Position numbers and translations under genes: made by a program
Assembly: GCA_037481715.1 (NCBI GenBank)
Contig: JBBFLD010000002.1
Location: 124,001-188,000 of the forward strand
DNA: 64,000 nt
Direction of reading: 5' to 3'
Origin: Rosettibacter sp037481715
GTDB taxonomy: Bacteria > Bacteroidota > Ignavibacteria > Ignavibacteriales > Melioribacteraceae
The notes under the pieces: generated by a model
What the model was told of the DNA's origin: nothing
Seen by the model: only the letters and a program-made list of their open reading frames with translations
Database searches by the model: none
Shown here: piece by piece, positions 48,274-56,956 of the stretch
How the letters are laid out: each line of letters begins with the position of its first letter
Numbering within the stretch: the first letter of the stretch is position 1

Positions 48274-48310
48274 GCTAAAACCTTGCTCTTTAATCGAACT
48301 ATTGTAGAAT
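48274..48310 (-). other. Spacer containing an inverted near-copy of the CRISPR repeat
   Basis: Positions 48290-48310 of this 37-base spacer (TTAATCGAAC...TGTAGAAT) match the reverse complement of repeat positions 7-27 at 20 of 21 bases. In the crRNA the match lies at the 5' (seed) end of the spacer, so the guide is complementary to the sense repeat RNA itself. The remaining 16 bases do not match the repeat. Confidence 0.9.
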
Positions 48311-48867
48311 GTTTCAATTCTACTATAGTTCGATTAACACACTTGCAGTGCTTACCGTAATAATCCCCGCACTGCGTTTCAATTCTACTATAGTTCGATT
48401 AACACTCTATCATCAGTAAGATACTTCACAGGAGTTAATATGTTTCAATTCTACTATAGTTCGATTAACACACTTGCAGTGCTTACCGTAATAATCCCCG
48501 CACTGCGTTTCAATTCTACTATAGTTCGATTAACACTCTATCATCAGTAAGATACTTCACAGGAGTTAATATGTTTCAATTCTACTATAGTTCGATTAAC
48601 ACCTATGATAAAACAGGTAACTTAATAATCCCAATGAAGTTTCAATTCTACTATAGTTCGATTAACACCTTAAATTTCTTGTTGTTTATATATACAACGT
48701 TATTCGTTTCAATTCTACTATAGTTCGATTAACACTATTTATGTTTTATTTCTGTTATACCTCGAACTAAGTTTCAATTCTACTATAGTTCGATTAACAC
48801 TCATTATTTAATTCTAATACGGCATACATTATGCTTTGTTTCAATTCTACTATAGTTCGATTAACAC

Positions 48868-48905
48868 CAATTCCATCAGGTTCGATTAAAAATTTATATA
48901 AAGGA
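48868..48905 (-). other. Spacer with direct-orientation repeat-like sequence
   Basis: The 38-base spacer begins CAATTC, then six bases, then GTTCGATTAA on the plus strand, the same two blocks and order as the repeat (CAATTC, seven bases, GTTCGATTAA). The similarity is weaker than in the spacer at 48274 and needs one gap. Confidence 0.5.
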
Positions 48906-49847
48906 GTTTCAATTCTACTATAGTTCGATTAACACTTATACCTTCAACTGATACATCAAATGTTAATGCAAAGTTTCAATTCTACTATAGTTCGATTAAC
49001 ACTTGCTGCGTTGATAATGTTCCTAAGGGAATTAAACTGTTTCAATTCTACTATAGTTCGATTAACACTTATACGATGTCTAACAGGCTATTTAATATTG
49101 ATACCGAGTTTCAATTCTACTATAGTTCGATTAACACCTTCTAATAATTCCTTTGCTTTCTTCCTTGCTTCGTGGTTTCAATTCTACTATAGTTCGATTA
49201 ACACATCAGAGAATCACTTAAAATTAGAGAGTATAACTAGTTTCAATTCTACTATAGTTCGATTAACACTTTTCTTTATCCTGTTTTTCTCTTCATCAAT
49301 TAATGTTTCAATTCTACTATAGTTCGATTAACACCCCACAAAATAAATTGCTATGTGAGTTGCTATTAGAAGTTTCAATTCTACTATAGTTCGATTAACA
49401 CTCCCGTTAATATCAATGATACTCGATGATTTACATTCGTTTCAATTCTACTATAGTTCGATTAACACGGGGCTGGCTCGGTGATTTTATTCATGGTTTA
49501 ATTCGGTTTCAATTCTACTATAGTTCGATTAACACTTCACCCGCAGCTATATTTGTCTTTGTCGGTGGCAAAGTTTCAATTCTACTATAGTTCGATTAAC
49601 ACGTTCTGCCTACCTGGTCATAAACTCTCGTAATTCTTGTTTCAATTCTACTATAGTTCGATTAACACAATTGCTTTTGCAGTTCAAGATTTTGATTCTT
49701 CTTGGTTTCAATTCTACTATAGTTCGATTAACACAATATCTTGGTGGAATCGGAGGCATTTATGTACCTTGTTTCAATTCTACTATAGTTCGATTAACAC
49801 TCCCGTTAATATCAATGATACTCGATGATTTACATTCGTTTCAATTC

Positions 49848-49946
49848 NNNNNNNNNNNNNNNNNNNNNNNNNNNNNNNNNNNNNNNNNNNNNNNNNNNNN
49901 NNNNNNNNNNNNNNNNNNNNNNNNNNNNNNNNNNNNNNNNNNNNNN
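49848..49946. other. Assembly gap (99 N) inside the array
   Basis: A run of 99 N interrupts the array one repeat before its leader-side end. The spacer just left of it (49801-49837) is identical to one at 49402-49438, and repeats flank both sides, so the gap marks a short-read assembly limit. The true number and order of the newest spacers are unknown. Confidence 0.99.
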
Positions 49947-49967
49947 CTACTATAGTTCGATTAACAC

Positions 49968-50067
49968 AGCCCGAATTTACGCCATTTTAACTCATTTTAC
50001 AACATTTTTTTTATCCTCCCATCGTCTACCTCTAATAATGTAATTTTCTTTGGACTTCGACGACTTT
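49968..50067 (-). promoter_or_regulatory. CRISPR leader
   Basis: The 100 bases between the leader-proximal repeat and the cas2 stop are AT-rich. On the minus strand they include GTCGTCGAAGTCC, GGGAGGATAAAAAAAATG and two AAAATG direct repeats shortly before the first repeat. Position, composition and the perfect repeats at this end identify it as the leader, where new spacers enter and array transcription starts. It could extend into cas2. Confidence 0.75.
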
Positions 50068-50331
50068 TCATATAAATGAATCAATCTCATTCCTCTCTAC
50101 TCCTATTATCCCTCTTTCTTGATAATTCTGCGACTCAAATGTGTAATAAATTATACTGTCAAGTTTTTCATTTATTATTTCTTTTATTCCATGTTTTATT
50201 TTTTCAAATTCACTCTCTGTTAATTCACCTTCAAATACTGAATTCTGAACCCAGTTTAAATGTTGACGAAGATATTTTAATAATTTTGCCCCTCTTTTGG
50301 GAGCAGCATCATAAACTATTATTACATACAT
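50068..50331 (-). CDS. cas2: CRISPR adaptation protein Cas2
   Basis: An 87-residue Cas2, the structural partner of Cas1 in spacer integration. It begins MYVIIVYDAAPKRGAKLLKYLRQHLNWVQNSVFEGELTESE, showing the first beta-strand with conserved Asp8 and the NSVFEGEL stretch typical of the family; length is normal. It is the last cas gene, 78 bases after cas1 and 100 bases before the array. GAGGCAGGA precedes the ATG. Confidence 0.97.
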   Translation of the reverse strand: MYVIIVYDAAPKRGAKLLKYLRQHLNWVQNSVFEGELTESEFEKIKHGIKEIINEKLDSIIYYTFESQNYQERGIIGVERNEIDSFI

Positions 50332-50408
50332 TCCTGCCTCTGATGAATTTCTTCTTCTGAAATAAATTCATGATTTGTAAAATCATTTTTATTTATGTGT
50401 TCACATTT

Positions 50409-51497
50409 TTACCACCATATCTTAAACGGCTCGTATTCTTTTTCACCTAACAAGTGCTTTATAATTTTATAACATTCTAATCGAATTAAATACTGATAGC
50501 TTACAGATTTTTTTAATTGTCTATGCTTAATTGTTGTTTTTAATTTCTCATCATATTCTTTCAAATAAATTTTTCTTCCCTCTTCAGTTAAATAACATTT
50601 ATTAAGTTCTTTACTGAAATGTTTTTCCTGAATTTGATTTTTATTTAATAAACTAAAAATTATTCTGTCAGATAAAAGCGGCTTAAATATTTCTGCTATG
50701 TCAAGCGACAATGAAAATCTTCTTTCTCCCGGCTCATGCAAAAAACTTATCAACGGATTTAATTGTGTTTTGTAAATTTCACTTAATACAGTTGTATAGA
50801 CTAAAGAATTCCCGAATGATATTAATGCATTAATTGGATTTGACGGCGGATGTTTTGTTCTTTTTTCAAAATCTATTTCATTATTAATAATTAAGTTCCA
50901 TGCAGTATAATAATTTGATCTTATATTCCCTTCTACGCCCATCAATTCCTGAACATCATCGCATTCCTGAATTTGAGTAATTAATTCCTCTGTCTTCCCA
51001 ATAAAGTAACTTAAATCTTTGTCTCTATTATTATAATATTGAAGGTTCTTTTTAATATTTTCCGCAGCTCCATGAACAAATCTTCTTGCCAGATTGATTC
51101 TCTTTTCTTCATCAAGATGATGTTTAACTTGTTCAATTAATAATTTGCCAGAAATGTATGGTTCACGAGGATAAAATGATGAAGTGTAATATCCATAATA
51201 ATTGAAAAGATGAAGTATGATTTCTTTTTGTGCAATGAAATTTAAAAATCTTGTATTAAACCTTAATTCGCTGAAACAATAAATTGAATCAATATCCTCA
51301 ACAGGTATAGGTTTACGAGGCAATCGTTTTGGTTCAATATCGTCAGAATCTTTTTCATTAATTGTTTGGTCCTCAACTTCAATTTCATCTTCAGAAGTTA
51401 TTTCTTCTGGTTCTTTGCTTTCTCCTGGTTCAAAGTAAAGAGTGTTTTCTTTTCGAATAAGTTTTCCGCTTGAGAATATGTAATAATTTTTTTTCAT
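50409..51497 (-). CDS. cas1: CRISPR integrase Cas1, with acidic insertion
   Basis: A 362-residue Cas1 of the I-B type, the integrase for new spacers. The N-terminal beta domain starts KKNYYIFSSGKLIRKENTLYFEP. The helical domain carries Glu189 (MGVEGNIRSNYY), His254 (FLHEPGERRF) and Asp266/Glu269 (LSLDIAEIF), the expected metal ligands. Between the first strands, at about residues 24-60, there is an acidic, probably flexible insertion (EEITSEDEIEVEDQ...EKDSDDIEP) that makes the protein some 30 residues longer than is common. The active site looks intact, so adaptation should be functional. The gene follows cas4 by 49 bases. Confidence 0.97.
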   Translation of the reverse strand: MKKNYYIFSSGKLIRKENTLYFEPGESKEPEEITSEDEIEVEDQTINEKDSDDIEPKRLPRKPIPVEDIDSIYCFSELRFNTRFLNFIAQKEIILHLFNYYGYYTSSFYPREPYISGKLLIEQVKHHLDEEKRINLARRFVHGAAENIKKNLQYYNNRDKDLSYFIGKTEELITQIQECDDVQELMGVEGNIRSNYYTAWNLIINNEIDFEKRTKHPPSNPINALISFGNSLVYTTVLSEIYKTQLNPLISFLHEPGERRFSLSLDIAEIFKPLLSDRIIFSLLNKNQIQEKHFSKELNKCYLTEEGRKIYLKEYDEKLKTTIKHRQLKKSVSYQYLIRLECYKIIKHLLGEKEYEPFKIWW

Positions 51498-51546
51498 GTT
51501 AGATCAGTATTGATTTTGTTTGGAAATGATGAAATAGAGATTTGAT

Positions 51547-52047
51547 TTAACTATAGCATAAATCATAATAAGAACAACTTTTACAATATGGTTTATTAAT
51601 CACAGGAGGCGGAGACTTTTGTGAAATTAAATTTTTGATATCACTTTTAATTTCTTCAATTCTGCTTTTATCCTGTTGATTAAATTCCACTTTAATTAAC
51701 TGTCTAAGTTTTGGATAATCAATTTCACCTGTTACATTTTCGATTCCAATTTTGTTGAGCACGTAAATATAAAATTTGACCTGCCAGATATGAGTTTCTT
51801 CCATTTTATCAGATTTTTTTACTTCATGAATAACTTTTCTTTTTGGGTCATAAAAATCAATAACAATTTCATCATCGTCTTTAACAATATGCAAATCATG
51901 TTTTTCTCTTTGATAAGTTGAATCGGAAATAAATTTGCCAAGAGCTACAGTATCGCTTGTTTGCTCCATATTTATTGAATGAGCAAATAACCAAAGATGT
52001 CTATAACAGTGAAAGTAATATGATATATGCGTACCTGTTATTTTCAT
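51547..52047 (-). CDS. cas4: CRISPR-associated exonuclease Cas4
   Basis: A 166-residue Cas4, an Fe-S PD-(D/E)XK nuclease that helps choose and trim prespacers with correct PAM and orientation. The first cluster ligand is Cys14 (YYFHCYRHLWLFAHS); the other three are Cys155, Cys158 and Cys164 at the C-terminus (PYCKSCSYYDLCYS). The nuclease centre shows Asp64 in VIDFYDPKRK and Glu75-x-Lys77 in VIHEVKKSDK, followed by QVKFYIYVL. Its start overlaps the cas3 stop by 4 bases (ATGA type), so the two are translationally coupled. Confidence 0.96.
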   Translation of the reverse strand: MKITGTHISYYFHCYRHLWLFAHSINMEQTSDTVALGKFISDSTYQREKHDLHIVKDDDEIVIDFYDPKRKVIHEVKKSDKMEETHIWQVKFYIYVLNKIGIENVTGEIDYPKLRQLIKVEFNQQDKSRIEEIKSDIKNLISQKSPPPVINKPYCKSCSYYDLCYS

Positions 52048-54698
52048 ATTATTGTAGAATTTGAATCAGCTTCTATTTTTTGAGATTCATTATTTTTTTC
52101 ATTACATACTATATCGGTAAAATAAATGTTATTTAACCATCTTTTTAATTTCTCTTTGATCTTAGACTCATATTCACATTCATAATCTATCCAATATTCT
52201 AATGAATTATCATAACTTATTATCTTACTCCTAAAGCCAGAAATATTAATTACATATTTAGAAAGTATTTCTTTCTTAAAATTAGTGTATTGCCTATTAG
52301 CTTTTTTATATTTTTGCAAGAAATTATCAAGATCTTTTTTTAATTCATCTTTTTGTTTTTTGCAGATAACTGAAGTTGAAATTATTTCTCTAAATATTTT
52401 TTGTGCTTCTGCTTTTCTATCGGACATATATCCAGCATCCAGAATCTCTAATGTTTTATAAAATTCGGATAAATACTTTCCCTCTGGTTCAAGTAAGCGA
52501 TACAAATTAGAAACTAATATAAATTTTTGATACTCAGATATTAGGTAACTACCGATTCTGTTATCAAATAAATTTATCTCAGCTTCTTGTTTCGTTTTTT
52601 TCTTTTTTTGCTTTTTGCTTTTTGATTCTTCAAGCGAATTTCCAATAACCTCACCTTTACTATAATATTTATTAATTTCTGAAATCAATTCAGATTTTTC
52701 TATTTCCAGACAAAACTTATCAATAAATCTTATCATTATGTAACTTTTTTCTATTAACTCTTTTTCATAAACTTTTCCATTTCCAGATTCATAACCTTCT
52801 GTAAATACAATAACTTTAACATTCGGTTCACCTTGATATTCATAATTTTGTTTTTGTCTTCTTAATATTCGTCCCATTCTCTGAATGAGTGAATCCAATG
52901 GAGCAATTTCGGTAAACAAATAATCAGCATCTAAATCGAGTGAAGCTTCTACTACCTGTGTAGCAACAAGAATTTTTCCTTCTCTTTCATTTTCTTCTTT
53001 AGGATTCTTAAAATGTTTCTCTATTTCATTATAAATATTTTTTTTGTCGTCATTAGTAAATTGTGAATGTAACAGCCAAACATTATTTTTTCTTTTTTGA
53101 GTAATTTTTTTATAAACTTTTTTAGCTTGTTCTACAGTATTTACGATAACCATTACTCTCGAATTAGCCCCCTTCTCAAGTATTTCATCAATTAACTCAG
53201 GAGTAAAAGAAAAATCAGTTTTATTGTTAGAATCTTTTTTGTTCTCGATTATTCTTAATTCTATTTTGTGTTTTTTTAGTGTTGTATACTTTTGTTTTTC
53301 ATCTTCATAGCGATTCATGAATACTTCATTTACATTAAGTTTTTTCAAACGATTGATAATCTCCTCTTTAATATAATCTGGCATAGTAGCGGTCATTAAA
53401 AGAAATTTACCGCCCATTCTAACAACATCCTCAATAAATTTAACTACAATTGCAGCTGCTCGTGGGTCGTATGCCTGAACTTCATCAATAACTAATTTCG
53501 AGTAAGAAAAAACTGCATATATTTTTTCGTATCCAGGAGGTCTAAGTGCATAAGGGAAAAATTGGTCGCCTGTAGAAATAATAGCAGGATAAGAAAGTTG
53601 GCGAGCAGTATCATAAAGTTTAATTGAATTTTCTTCTTTATTTTTTGCAAGAAAATAAACATCTGCATCAGAATGAAGTAAACCAGTTTTATCATTATCA
53701 AATATATTTGCTGCTCGTTCAAAGATTTGTTCAGCAGCAGAACGAAGCGGTAATGTATAGAAAAATTTTTCTCCATTTGACCAGAGAAATGAAAATTCTG
53801 TTTTACCAGAACCTGTAGGGGCAATTAGAATAACATTTTTGTCTTTTAGATTTTCAACTTCTTTAAATTGCCAGATATTGTTTTCCGAAATTTTAACTTC
53901 TAGTTTTTCATTAATTTTCTCTACTACTTTTTCTTTGATTAAATCATAGCTTTTATTTTTAATTTCAATTTGATAATTATCTTCATCTTCTTCACAGAAA
54001 GAAGCAAAGTGGTCACAGCGAATTATGAATCCACTTAATAAAATCCAATCTTTCAATTTTTCTTCTGATGTTTCAATTCGTTTTGGCAGCCAATAAAGTT
54101 GATATGGTGGGATGACATATTCAGTGAATGAAATTCCATTCGATAATCCATTCAGCATTTTTTTGTTAAAGGAAATTAATTTTTCATTAAAGCCATTTAT
54201 CAATCTTATTTCATTTAGAAGATTTTTTTCTAATTCTTCTAATAATCCATTGTTCAGAAATTTATCACCAAATCTTTCAAAAGCTGTTCCTCCAAATCTC
54301 ATTAAATCTTCCAAGCTTTCTTTCCAGTGATGATAGGCAACAGCTGAATTTAGAAAATTCAAATAATCTTTATCATATTGTGTATGAACTGATTTTAATT
54401 CTTTCTCTAACTCTGTTTGATTAATCCATAACACAGAAAAAATTGAGTGATAAATATTGTTAGTTACATCGAATGGCTTATATGAATTATTACCCAGCTG
54501 AACAATCTGAAAATAAGGTAATACTTTTCCTAAATCATGGAACTGGATAGCAAGCTTGATATACTCTCTGAGATATTGTTTTTCAACTCTAATTTTTATT
54601 TGATCAAATGCATTGAGAACATTATTTGTATGTTCACTCAATGTAATTACTCTATTATCTTTTTTTATGCTTTTAGCCCATATTTTGACCTGTTCCAT
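52044..54698 (-). CDS. cas3: CRISPR effector helicase-nuclease Cas3
   Basis: An 884-residue Cas3 that degrades DNA marked by Cascade. The N-terminal HD nuclease has His23, the FHDLGK motif with His54-Asp55 and AYHH at 121-124. The SF2 helicase has Walker A APTGSGKT (293-300), Walker B VIDEVQAYD (DEVQ 405-408), LLMTATMP (about 433-440), and the C-terminal TQVVEASLDLDADYLFTE and LIQRMGRILRR motifs. All key residues are present, so it is probably active. It overlaps cas5 by 26 bases, with GGGGGACTTTA just before its ATG. The C-terminal region holds a lysine-rich patch (KSKKQKKKKTKQE) that looks like a flexible linker. Confidence 0.97.
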   Translation of the reverse strand: MEQVKIWAKSIKKDNRVITLSEHTNNVLNAFDQIKIRVEKQYLREYIKLAIQFHDLGKVLPYFQIVQLGNNSYKPFDVTNNIYHSIFSVLWINQTELEKELKSVHTQYDKDYLNFLNSAVAYHHWKESLEDLMRFGGTAFERFGDKFLNNGLLEELEKNLLNEIRLINGFNEKLISFNKKMLNGLSNGISFTEYVIPPYQLYWLPKRIETSEEKLKDWILLSGFIIRCDHFASFCEEDEDNYQIEIKNKSYDLIKEKVVEKINEKLEVKISENNIWQFKEVENLKDKNVILIAPTGSGKTEFSFLWSNGEKFFYTLPLRSAAEQIFERAANIFDNDKTGLLHSDADVYFLAKNKEENSIKLYDTARQLSYPAIISTGDQFFPYALRPPGYEKIYAVFSYSKLVIDEVQAYDPRAAAIVVKFIEDVVRMGGKFLLMTATMPDYIKEEIINRLKKLNVNEVFMNRYEDEKQKYTTLKKHKIELRIIENKKDSNNKTDFSFTPELIDEILEKGANSRVMVIVNTVEQAKKVYKKITQKRKNNVWLLHSQFTNDDKKNIYNEIEKHFKNPKEENEREGKILVATQVVEASLDLDADYLFTEIAPLDSLIQRMGRILRRQKQNYEYQGEPNVKVIVFTEGYESGNGKVYEKELIEKSYIMIRFIDKFCLEIEKSELISEINKYYSKGEVIGNSLEESKSKKQKKKKTKQEAEINLFDNRIGSYLISEYQKFILVSNLYRLLEPEGKYLSEFYKTLEILDAGYMSDRKAEAQKIFREIISTSVICKKQKDELKKDLDNFLQKYKKANRQYTNFKKEILSKYVINISGFRSKIISYDNSLEYWIDYECEYESKIKEKLKRWLNNIYFTDIVCNEKNNESQKIEADSNSTII

Positions 54699-55500
54699 TA
54701 AAGTCCCCCAAAAAAATTGGAAGTTTTAATTCTTTATCAATTATTAATTCTGCACCTTTTATTTTCCCATCATTTAACTTGGTTCTCATATATTCAAACT
54801 TTCTTACACCGTGACGATTAAATGTTTCTTGATAATTTTCTATTTCACAAAATGTAGTAAGATTATAAAGTAAGCCATCAAATTGTTGATAGTCTATTTT
54901 ATAATTATCGAACTGAAATATTTTTTCAGGAATCCAGAAGAAATGCTTATAATCTGCATCACTACAATTAAACTCGAAGTTATCAATACTCAATAATTTT
55001 GGTTCCTCTTCAAATACTATCCAGTCCTCTGCTCTGCCGAGATGCAAAATTTCAAGCCGATTGACTGGATTAGAAATTCCTTCTTTAATTTTATTCAAGT
55101 AATTCAAATCAGTATGATAAAGATAAATTACAAGTCTTACTTCATTCAGAACATCAATGGACATAGGTGATTGACCTCCAATGTGCTCGATATGTCCATT
55201 TAATTCTCTGTTTTCCAAATAACCAAATCTGGACTTATGACTATCTTTCCCCAGGTTTCGAAACCAAATATATTCTGTTGTCTTGCTATCAAATCTTCCT
55301 GCTATTGAAATCTTCAACTTTTTAATTCCATTTTTATACAAATCATCTTCTTGGTTAAAAATCCCCAGTGCATTTACAATGAATCCAATTACAGTTGAAT
55401 ATGGTGGCAGTGGATATGTATGCCTTCTCAGATAAGTAAAAGGGATTCTATAATGAGCCTGAGGTTGATAAATTTTAAGTCTAAGAATGTTCATTTTCAT
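54673..55500 (-). CDS. cas5: Cascade subunit Cas5 (I-B)
   Basis: A 275-residue Cas5 of the Cas5t type, which caps the 5' handle of crRNA in the I-B Cascade. The start MKMNILRLKIYQPQAHYRIPFTYLRRHTYPLPPYSTVIGFIVNALGI is the family's first strand and helix, with the proline-rich PLPPYSTVIG segment being diagnostic. Further on come RFGYLENRELNGHIEHIGGQSPMSIDVLNEVRLVIYLYH and LGRAEDWIVFEE. It ends 26 bases inside cas3 and follows cas7 by 9 bases. A start at codon 3 (55494) is equally possible. Confidence 0.95.
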   Translation of the reverse strand: MKMNILRLKIYQPQAHYRIPFTYLRRHTYPLPPYSTVIGFIVNALGIFNQEDDLYKNGIKKLKISIAGRFDSKTTEYIWFRNLGKDSHKSRFGYLENRELNGHIEHIGGQSPMSIDVLNEVRLVIYLYHTDLNYLNKIKEGISNPVNRLEILHLGRAEDWIVFEEEPKLLSIDNFEFNCSDADYKHFFWIPEKIFQFDNYKIDYQQFDGLLYNLTTFCEIENYQETFNRHGVRKFEYMRTKLNDGKIKGAELIIDKELKLPIFLGDFNGTGQNMG

Positions 55501-55509
55501 TTTTCTCGC

Positions 55510-56934
55510 TTAGTTATTTCCTAAACCAACTTCGTTTAAGAATTCATTCCAATCTCGTGTTATCTTATCATTTGAAACATTAACTCTCAATCTCTCACAA
55601 TCTTTAATAAAGATTTTGCTATCAATCCATGAATTATCAAAGCAATCGTTGATACCAATTACTTTTACTTCATTCTTATCTTTCTTAACATCAATATAAG
55701 GATGAAATATTGGGGAAGGAATTTTAACTCCGCTTGCAATGATAAATAAAGGAATAATTGTGTTAGGCTCTCCACTTGATTGAGCATGAAGACCATCTTT
55801 TATAGTTTCTAAAATATTTTTAATTCTTTCTTTTTTAACTGTATCATTCAGTATATAATTTATCTTATAAGTATTAGAATTAACACATATTATTTCAATT
55901 TTACCATTATTACTTAAATATGCAGTATCATCTATAATTTCAATTATATCTATAACTTTTACAGCTCCTTTTTCTAATGTAAGAGTCTTATTTATTTCAT
56001 CATATTCTGGTTCTCTACTAACACTAAAAGTATATGTATCATCTTCCACATTTAGCTTGTAATCTATTATTTTAAAATCGGACCTTCCCTTTTTACTTTT
56101 TTTTGAATCACTCACTTCTTCATCTTTAGAATTCTTACCCTTTTCAATAAGTTTTTCATCCCACACAAGTTGTTTATTATCAGTTTTTCTTATTTTCTCT
56201 TCTTTCATTAATTTTTTGTCTACAATCAATTCATAGCCTTCAATTACAATTTTCCCACCATCAACCTCAAAATATATATTACCATCTTCATCTTCTTTTT
56301 TATTAACATTCTTTAAAATTGCCTTTTTAGGTTTATCGATTTCTATTGTTAATTTTTTATTATCATCTGATAAATATGGTTTACTCGAAACAATCCAACT
56401 GTCTTTTCCAAATACAGTTAAATCAAATGTGAAAGTAATTTTATAAAATGATTTATGTTCCTCTTTACTGTATGGATTAGGTTTTAATTTCAGTCCTAAA
56501 TTATTTGCTCTATCTACAAGGTCATGATTTGCATAAAATGCCATGTCTTGTTCATAATTAAAAAGTGAAACAGCTTTTGTAATTCCAACCGGCGACTTTC
56601 GCGTGATAGAACTTTCACCACCTATCGTGTACATATATCCAAAAGCATCTAACTCTGCACTTGATAGAATATCATCCTTAGTAATATCAAATTGCACAAC
56701 TTGTCCCTGACCAGTTACCATTGCATTTCCCCAATTATTATTAAATGCTTTTTTTAAAGATTCAAACAAATAATGTCTAATAGCAGGCTTACTAATAAAT
56801 GATCTTGGCTCTCCATTTACATTCATCTTTTTTATTGAAAGAATATTACCACCAATTTTTTCATCTCGGTTTAATGCAGAGCCCTCAAAGATTACAGTTA
56901 ATGTAATATTTTTAATTGTGTTATTATTAGACAT
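55510..56934 (-). CDS. cas7: Cascade backbone subunit Cas7 (Cst2/DevR type) with large insertion
   Basis: A 474-residue Cas7, about 150 or more residues longer than the usual 300-350 of Cst2/DevR proteins. The core opens with ITLTVIFEGSALNRDEKIGG, GEPRSFISKPAIRHYLFESLKKAF, SSAELDAFGYMYT and TRKSPVGITKAVSLFNYEQDMAFYANHDLVDRA, then resumes at about residue 366 with KKERIKNILETIKDGLHAQSSGEPNTIIPLFIIASG. The interval of about 184-365 is a charged, beta-rich insert with a lysine-serine linker (KKSKKGRS). Cas7 copies line the crRNA spacer, so the insert would be displayed repeatedly along Cascade. AAAAGGAGG precedes the ATG. Confidence 0.94.
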   Translation of the reverse strand: MSNNNTIKNITLTVIFEGSALNRDEKIGGNILSIKKMNVNGEPRSFISKPAIRHYLFESLKKAFNNNWGNAMVTGQGQVVQFDITKDDILSSAELDAFGYMYTIGGESSITRKSPVGITKAVSLFNYEQDMAFYANHDLVDRANNLGLKLKPNPYSKEEHKSFYKITFTFDLTVFGKDSWIVSSKPYLSDDNKKLTIEIDKPKKAILKNVNKKEDEDGNIYFEVDGGKIVIEGYELIVDKKLMKEEKIRKTDNKQLVWDEKLIEKGKNSKDEEVSDSKKSKKGRSDFKIIDYKLNVEDDTYTFSVSREPEYDEINKTLTLEKGAVKVIDIIEIIDDTAYLSNNGKIEIICVNSNTYKINYILNDTVKKERIKNILETIKDGLHAQSSGEPNTIIPLFIIASGVKIPSPIFHPYIDVKKDKNEVKVIGINDCFDNSWIDSKIFIKDCERLRVNVSNDKITRDWNEFLNEVGLGNN

Positions 56935-56956
56935 TGTAAATCCTCCTTTTATAAAA

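Larger units (their letters stand above)
45360..49967 (-). CRISPR. Type I-B CRISPR array, about 68 repeats
   Basis: A 30-base repeat (plus strand GTTTCAATTC...GATTAACAC) recurs about 68 times with spacers of roughly 34-38 bases, by hand count. Read on the minus strand the repeat ends in ATTGAAAC, the usual eight-base 5' handle of I-B crRNAs, so the array is transcribed leftward, co-directional with the cas genes. Repeats are nearly invariant except at the left end, where those at 45360-45385, 45807-45832 and 45931-45956 keep only 26 bases and one carries a substitution: the old, trailer end. A 131-base block (48341-48471) is repeated in tandem (48472-48602), and the spacer at 49402-49438 recurs at 49801-49837. 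The repeat units at 49838 and 49967 are cut by a run of N. Confidence 0.98.

Noticed and set aside
45991..49828. Open frames repeating FQFYYSSINT or FNSTIVRLT
   Set aside because: They are translations of the CRISPR repeat and its spacers, not genes.
45360..49967. Plus-strand transcription of the array
   Set aside because: The ATTGAAAC handle, the leader position next to cas2 and the decay at the left end all point to the minus strand.
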